Shown one piece after another: positions 6,421 to 9,654 of a stretch of DNA of 9,654 bases (position 1 is its first letter; every line of letters starts with the position of its first letter). Under the pieces are notes generated by a model. The model had not been told where the DNA came from. It searched no databases and worked only from the letters and a program-made list of their open reading frames with translations. The stretch is from Clostridiales bacterium (lineage in GTDB: Bacteria > Bacillota > Clostridia > Oscillospirales > JAAYOS01). The position numbers were made by a program, and so were the translations under genes. The stretch covers positions 1 through 9,654 of the forward strand of contig JAAYMG010000391.1 of assembly GCA_012521525.1 (NCBI GenBank), given 5' to 3'.

Positions 6421-6710
6421 CGATGAAGCAGGAGAGTAAGCAAAGGATATTTCATACAGAGAGCTGCAGATGGTGAGAATCAGCTGAAATTACTTTGCCG
6501 AATGGGCTGCTGAGGGCGGGCTGAACGGATCAGGTCCCAGTAGGTACCGACGGAGTTCCACCGTTAAAGGGAAGGGCGTGTTATCGCACGCCGCAGAGTG
6601 GGCGCTTTCGCGTCAATTTGGGTGGCACCGCAGAAGCTTTGCAGATCTGGCTTTTGTCCCATGGGAACAGTCGACACTGTTCTCTTTGGACAAAAGCTTT
6701 TATTATTACT
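6421..6710 (+). promoter_or_regulatory. Tryptophan-specific T-box leader (UGG specifier)
   Basis: This RNA leader senses uncharged tRNA-Trp and controls trpB by transcription antitermination. Stem I can be built from GCAG/CTGC (6428-6431 with 6507-6510), GCAAAG/CTTTGC (6440-6445 with 6493-6498), ATTTCA/TGAAAT (6449-6454 with 6485-6490) and GCTG/CAGC (6463-6466 with 6481-6484), with the AGAGA and GGTG elements near its tip. The specifier loop's 3' side reads GAA-TGG-G, placing codon TGG at 6503-6505, which is the tryptophan codon. A further stem, GGCGTG/CACGCC (6575-6592), corresponds to stem III. The T-box GGGTGGCACCGC (6620-6631) supplies the bulge UGGCACC. Its UGGC would pair with the 3' GCCA of tRNA-Trp, which has discriminator G73. 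The antiterminator pairs 6619-6622 with 6658-6661 and 6630-6637 with 6650-6657, using the same bases as the terminator's 5' arm. Confidence 0.93.
6650..6706 (+). terminator. T-box regulated terminator
   Basis: GCTTTTGTCC (6650-6659) pairs with GGACAAAAGC (6688-6697), enclosing an inner stem GAACAGT/ACTGTTC (6665-6671 with 6676-6682), followed by TTTTATTATT. Forming this hairpin excludes the antiterminator, since bases 6650-6661 are shared. It is the off state when tRNA-Trp is charged. Confidence 0.9.
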
Positions 6711-6742
6711 AAAATCCATCTTCATAACAAAGGAGGTCAACA

Positions 6743-8122
6743 ATGGACATCGAGAGAACCATCCCCTACAAGATCTATCTGACTGAAGACGAGTTGCCCA
6801 AAGCCTGGTACAACGTTCGGGCAGACATGAAGAGCAAGATCGCGCCCATGCGCGACCCGAAAACCGGAAAACCCGTGACGGCAGATGATCTCAAGCCGGT
6901 CTTTTGTGAAGGATTGATAGAACAGGAGATGAACGATACCGACCGGTATATCGAAATCCCCCGGGAGATATTGGACTTCTACAAGATGTACCGTCCCTCC
7001 CCTCTCGTACGGGCCTATTGCCTGGAAGAAAAGCTGCAGACGCCCGCAAAAATCTACTATAAGTTTGAAGGAAACAATACCTCAGGCAGCCACAAGCTCA
7101 ACAGCGCGGTCGCACAGGCATATTATGCGAAAAAGCAGGGATTGAAAGGTGTAACCACCGAAACTGGCGCAGGACAGTGGGGCACTGCCCTGAGCATGGC
7201 ATGTTCATATTTCGGTTTGGATTGCAAGGTGTTCATGGTCAAAGTCTCTTACGAGCAAAAACCGTTCAGGCGTGAGGTAATGCGAACTTTCGGCGCGACA
7301 GTTACTCCCAGCCCCTCAGAAACAACCGAGATCGGAAAGGCGATACTTAAAGCACACCCCGGAACCACAGGTTCTTTGGGATGCGCGATAAGTGAAGCTG
7401 TTGAGGCTGCAGTTACTCAGCCCGGTTACCGTTATGTACTGGGCAGTGTCCTGAATCAGGTCCTGCTCCACCAAAGTGTGATCGGACTTGAAGTCAAGAC
7501 TGCCATGGAAAAGTATGATATCACACCTGACATAATAATCGGATGCGCCGGCGGAGGAAGCAGCCTTGGTGGTCTGATCGCCCCGTTTGTGGGTGAAAAG
7601 CTCCGTGGAGAAAGGGATTATCGCATCATAGCCGTCGAGCCCGCATCATGCCCGAGTTTCACAAGAGGTGTATTCGCCTATGACTACTGTGACACAGGTA
7701 AAGTGTGCCCCCTGGCAAAGATGTATACCCTTGGAAGCAACTTCATTCCCTCACCCAACCACGCCGGCGGCCTGCGTTATCACGGTATGAGCCCGATCCT
7801 TTCACAGCTTTATCACGACGGCTACATGGAAGCTCAAAGTGTGGAACAGACAAAAGTGTTTGAGGCTTCGGAGCTCTTTGCCCGTGCAGAGGGCATCCTG
7901 CCTGCGCCTGAATCGGGCCATGCGATCAGTGTGGCTATCGACGAAGCACTGAAATGCAAAGAAACCGGGGAATCAAAAACTATCCTGTTCTGCCTAACCG
8001 GTACAGGGTACTTTGATCTTGTCGCCTATGAGAAGTTCCATAATGGCGAGATGAATGACTATATTCCCACTGACGAAGATCTGAAAGCAGGCTTTGCCGA
8101 ACTGCCGAAGGTCTTCGAGTAA
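6743..8122 (+). CDS. trpB: Tryptophan synthase beta subunit, TrpB2 type
   Basis: The 459-residue, PLP-dependent enzyme condenses indole with L-serine to give tryptophan in the cytoplasm. It is longer than classical TrpB1 (about 400 residues) and has the N-terminal extension typical of the TrpB2/TrpB-like group. The PLP lysine is K118 in SGSHKLNSA. The catalytic region is ETGAGQWG (E140), where TrpB1 usually has a His after the Gln. The PLP phosphate loop is GCAGGGSS (267-274). Another conserved segment is GTGYFD near the C terminus. A near-perfect AGGAGG (6731-6736) lies 6 bases before ATG 6743. No trpA lies on either side and a terminator follows at once. TrpB2 proteins are thought to bind TrpA weakly or not at all, so a salvage role using free indole is a reasonable inference. 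The T-box with a UGG specifier independently supports the tryptophan assignment. Confidence 0.95.
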   Translation: MDIERTIPYKIYLTEDELPKAWYNVRADMKSKIAPMRDPKTGKPVTADDLKPVFCEGLIEQEMNDTDRYIEIPREILDFYKMYRPSPLVRAYCLEEKLQTPAKIYYKFEGNNTSGSHKLNSAVAQAYYAKKQGLKGVTTETGAGQWGTALSMACSYFGLDCKVFMVKVSYEQKPFRREVMRTFGATVTPSPSETTEIGKAILKAHPGTTGSLGCAISEAVEAAVTQPGYRYVLGSVLNQVLLHQSVIGLEVKTAMEKYDITPDIIIGCAGGGSSLGGLIAPFVGEKLRGERDYRIIAVEPASCPSFTRGVFAYDYCDTGKVCPLAKMYTLGSNFIPSPNHAGGLRYHGMSPILSQLYHDGYMEAQSVEQTKVFEASELFARAEGILPAPESGHAISVAIDEALKCKETGESKTILFCLTGTGYFDLVAYEKFHNGEMNDYIPTDEDLKAGFAELPKVFE

Positions 8123-8132
8123 AGGAAGAATG

Positions 8133-8189
8133 ACAGAAGTAAAGGCAAGACAAGAGGTATGCTCCTCTGTCTTGCCTTTTTTCTTCTGT
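8133..8189 (+). terminator. Large terminator hairpin between convergent trpB and GNAT genes
   Basis: AAAGGCAAGAC (8141-8151) pairs with GTCTTGCCTTT (8169-8179). The stem is extended inward by AGAGG/CCTCT (8153-8157 with 8164-8168) past one bulged A, with loop TATGCT, and the T run spans 8177-8182. Outer arms ACAGAAG (8133-8139) and CTTCTGT (8183-8189) add symmetry. It efficiently ends trpB. On the minus strand the tail is less T-rich, but the hairpin may also serve the acetyltransferase gene. Confidence 0.88.
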
Positions 8190-8212
8190 TTCAAATACTC
8201 CCAATGAAGTTC

Positions 8213-8653
8213 TCATAACTTCTTAACAAAGCATATTATCCGGTTCGCTTCCTGAAAGCCGAGATTCAGATGAAAATTATAACTGTCGATGTTGGTGATT
8301 TCACAGTCGCTTGCAAACTCCGTGCACCCGTTACTCCTTGCCCAATCTTCGCAGTATTCGACAAGTGCCCGTGCAACGCCCCTATTTCGGTAGTTCTCAC
8401 GCACATATATACCTTCCAGGTAACCTACGTTTCCCAGACCGGATGTACCTTCGACATAGTCATACCTCAGCGCGCATTGGGCAAAGCCTATAGGATACTC
8501 TCCTATGAATGCCAGGAAAACGACCTCTGTTTGTCCCCGCAGTAATCTCTCCATCTCCTCCATAAGGTTGACATAGGGAGTTTCATTCCAAAGCAAATGC
8601 GCAAGCTGGGTAACTTTTCCCAAATCTCTTATATCCGCCTGCCTTATATACAA
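8213..8653 (-). CDS. GNAT acetyltransferase, aminoglycoside 6'-N-acetyltransferase-like
   Basis: The 146-residue protein has the single GNAT fold and usual length of AAC(6')-I enzymes. The acetyl-CoA loop is R89-N90-R91-G92-V93-A94 within motif A, preceded by the strand VGYLEGIYV (76-84). From memory, the segments YVEGT, VGYLEGIYV, GCTEFASD (109-116) and LGFQEANRI (131-139) are close to chromosomal AAC(6')-Iaa/Iy-type enzymes, including the C-terminal KK pair. The predicted reaction is acetyl transfer from acetyl-CoA to the 6'-amino group of an aminoglycoside or a similar amine. The natural substrate and any resistance are unproven, and a general GNAT role remains possible. The start is TTG 8653: no ATG or GTG lies in frame nearby, and the resulting N terminus MYIRQAD matches the family's opening. 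A GGAAGG motif lies about 12 bases upstream, slightly far. Confidence 0.82.
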   Translation of the reverse strand: MYIRQADIRDLGKVTQLAHLLWNETPYVNLMEEMERLLRGQTEVVFLAFIGEYPIGFAQCALRYDYVEGTSGLGNVGYLEGIYVRENYRNRGVARALVEYCEDWARSNGCTEFASDCEITNIDSYNFHLNLGFQEANRIICFVKKL

Positions 8654-8693
8654 AACAGTTTCACGACCTTCCGAACTGGATGTATTTTCCTTT

Positions 8694-8722
8694 ATTTTAT
8701 ACCATGATGAGCGAAATGTAAA
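8694..8722 (-). promoter_or_regulatory. Predicted promoter of the GNAT gene
   Basis: On the minus strand TTTACA (8722-8717), a 17-base spacer and TAAAAT (8699-8694). Transcription would begin near 8687, about 35 bases before the TTG start. Confidence 0.55.
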
Positions 8723-8736
8723 TGATTTAGTTTGGT

Positions 8737-8766
8737 TTGACGCAAATAACGGCGATATGGTATAAT
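8737..8766 (+). promoter_or_regulatory. Predicted promoter of the helicase gene
   Basis: TTGACG (8737-8742), an 18-base spacer and a perfect TATAAT (8761-8766) preceded by an extended TGG. Start near 8773, giving a leader of about 30 bases. TTATACCAT (8697-8705), at the divergent GNAT promoter, is the exact inverse of ATGGTATAA (8757-8765) here. Confidence 0.7.
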
Positions 8767-8791
8767 TTAAAATCGATCCGAATAATAACCT

Positions 8792-8806
8792 GGAGGTATT
8801 TTATTG
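8792..8806 (+). promoter_or_regulatory. Ribosome binding site and TTG start of the helicase
   Basis: GGAGG (8792-8796) lies 7 bases before TTG 8804. The first in-frame ATG (8858) lacks a purine-rich site, so the TTG is preferred. Confidence 0.65.
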
Positions 8807-9654
8807 CATTCCGATGTAGTCAGGCGCTTCCTGAAAGCGCGCAAAAAAGTGATCGAAATGGACTTCGGTGGGCTCAACAGCAAGCAATTGCAGGCTGTCA
8901 TGGCCACTGAGGGACCTTTGCTCGTCCTGGCAGGCGCAGGAAGCGGCAAGACGACCGTGCTCATCCAGCGCATCGCAAACCTGATAAAATTCGGTCGCGC
9001 CTCTGACTCTGACGAGATCCCTTCAAATATAACCCTGTCCGATGTCGAGTTCCTCGAAAATTACATAAAATCTCCCGATCCCGAAAAGCGCCTGGCTGCC
9101 GAAGCGCTTTGTGCCCTGGATCCGGTCCCTCCGTGGTCGATACTGGCCATAACGTTTACCAACAAAGCGGCAAACGAGCTCAAGGATCGTCTGTATGCCA
9201 AGCTGGGCAACGTCGCGCTTGACGTTTGGGCTTCGACCTTCCATTCGGCGTGTGTGAGGATACTGAGAAGGGACATTGAGCGGCTCGGTTACAGCCGAAG
9301 CTTTACGATATATGATACCGACGACAGCGAAAGGCTCATAAAGGATATCATTGCAGACCTGAACCTGGAAGAAAAGACATTTACTCCGAAATCGGTATTG
9401 AAGTATATAAGCATCGCAAAGGATAAAATGGTCTCCCCTGCCGATTATGAGAGAGCCTTTCCCGATGCTTCGTCTTATCATGCCTCGAACATCGCAAAGG
9501 CTTATGCGGAGTATCAACGCCGGCTGAAGGAAGCAAACGCGCTCGATTTTGACGATATAATCCTCCAGACAGTTATTTTGCTGCTTCGTTTTGAAGATGT
9601 GCGCGAATACTATCAGCGAAAATTCAGATACGTTTTGATCGACGAATACCAGGA
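8804..9654 (+). CDS. UvrD/PcrA/Rep-type superfamily 1 DNA helicase (C-terminal part outside window)
   Basis: The frame is open from TTG 8804 to the window end, giving 283 codons of the N-terminal helicase region. The motifs appear in order: Q motif LNSKQLQAV (24-32), Walker A AGAGSGKT (43-50), motif Ia ITFTNKAANELK (about 116-127), motif Ib STFHSACVRILRR (about 144-156), IYDTDD (169-174), LDFDDII (248-254) and the start of motif II, VLIDEYQ, at the very edge. These define an SF1A 3'-5' DNA helicase, normally acting in nucleotide excision repair, replication-fork processing or removal of RecA. Compared with PcrA/UvrD, about 40 extra residues lie between the Walker A helix (ending near RIANLI) and PWSILAITFTN. 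The missing C-terminal half prevents a choice between PcrA and related clostridial UvrD-like helicases. The gene has its own promoter and is divergent from the acetyltransferase. Confidence 0.92.
   Translation, partial: MHSDVVRRFLKARKKVIEMDFGGLNSKQLQAVMATEGPLLVLAGAGSGKTTVLIQRIANLIKFGRASDSDEIPSNITLSDVEFLENYIKSPDPEKRLAAEALCALDPVPPWSILAITFTNKAANELKDRLYAKLGNVALDVWASTFHSACVRILRRDIERLGYSRSFTIYDTDDSERLIKDIIADLNLEEKTFTPKSVLKYISIAKDKMVSPADYERAFPDASSYHASNIAKAYAEYQRRLKEANALDFDDIILQTVILLLRFEDVREYYQRKFRYVLIDEYQ

Noticed and set aside
6598..6786. 62-codon plus-strand frame crossing the T-box terminator
   Set aside because: It covers the regulatory RNA and runs into trpB in another frame. The conserved leader structure explains the sequence.
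9023..9517. 164-codon minus-strand frame opposite the helicase
   Set aside because: It lies opposite the helicase motifs on the plus strand, lacks recognisable domains and has no clear ribosome site.
1..9654. CRISPR array, insertion sequence, integrase, toxin-antitoxin pair or defence system
   Set aside because: No regularly spaced repeats, terminal inverted repeats, transposase motifs or paired small genes were found. The tRNA has no attachment-site duplication or integrase beside it.

Overview
The window looks like a chromosomal segment of a Gram-positive Bacillota, most likely class Clostridia. The reasons are a T-box leader in front of trpB, strong AGGAGG-type ribosome sites combined with frequent TTG starts, Bacillus-like sigma-A promoters, a CotA-type (spore-coat) laccase, a CcdA/ResA thiol-redox pair and a moderate G+C content. 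No insertion sequence, integrase, phage gene, CRISPR array or rRNA is visible. I see a mosaic of ordinary chromosomal operons rather than a mobile island. The genus cannot be read from the sequence.

Layout. An ABC-F type ATPase (1-1041, minus, cut by the window edge) is divergent from an FGGY-family sugar kinase (1302-2906, plus), and their 260-base spacer carries a promoter for each. A terminator follows the kinase. A CotA-like multicopper oxidase (3113-4702, minus) comes next. Then come tRNA-Pro(CGG) (4861-4937) with its own promoter and a perfectly palindromic terminator, and a two-gene operon encoding the membrane electron carrier CcdA (5129-5797) and a membrane-anchored ResA/TlpA-like thioredoxin (5811-6365).

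Nine bases after that operon starts a tryptophan T-box unit: promoter, leader with a UGG specifier codon, UGGC T-box bulge, competing antiterminator and terminator, then a TrpB2-type tryptophan synthase beta subunit (6743-8122). No trpA is present. A large hairpin separates trpB from a convergent GNAT acetyltransferase resembling aminoglycoside 6'-N-acetyltransferases (8213-8653, minus). Divergent from the latter is a UvrD/PcrA-type helicase (8804 to the window end, plus, truncated) with a probable insertion between its first two helicase motifs.

How the parts relate. CcdA and the ResA-like protein should form one pathway that passes cytoplasmic reducing equivalents to extracytoplasmic disulfides. 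The T-box and TrpB2 form a tryptophan-responsive unit. The other genes look like independent transcription units. The best-supported non-trivial signals are the complete Trp T-box logic on a standalone trpB2, the CotA-like laccase with a Cys-rich tail, and the AAC(6')-like enzyme. I did not find a convincing undescribed multi-gene system.
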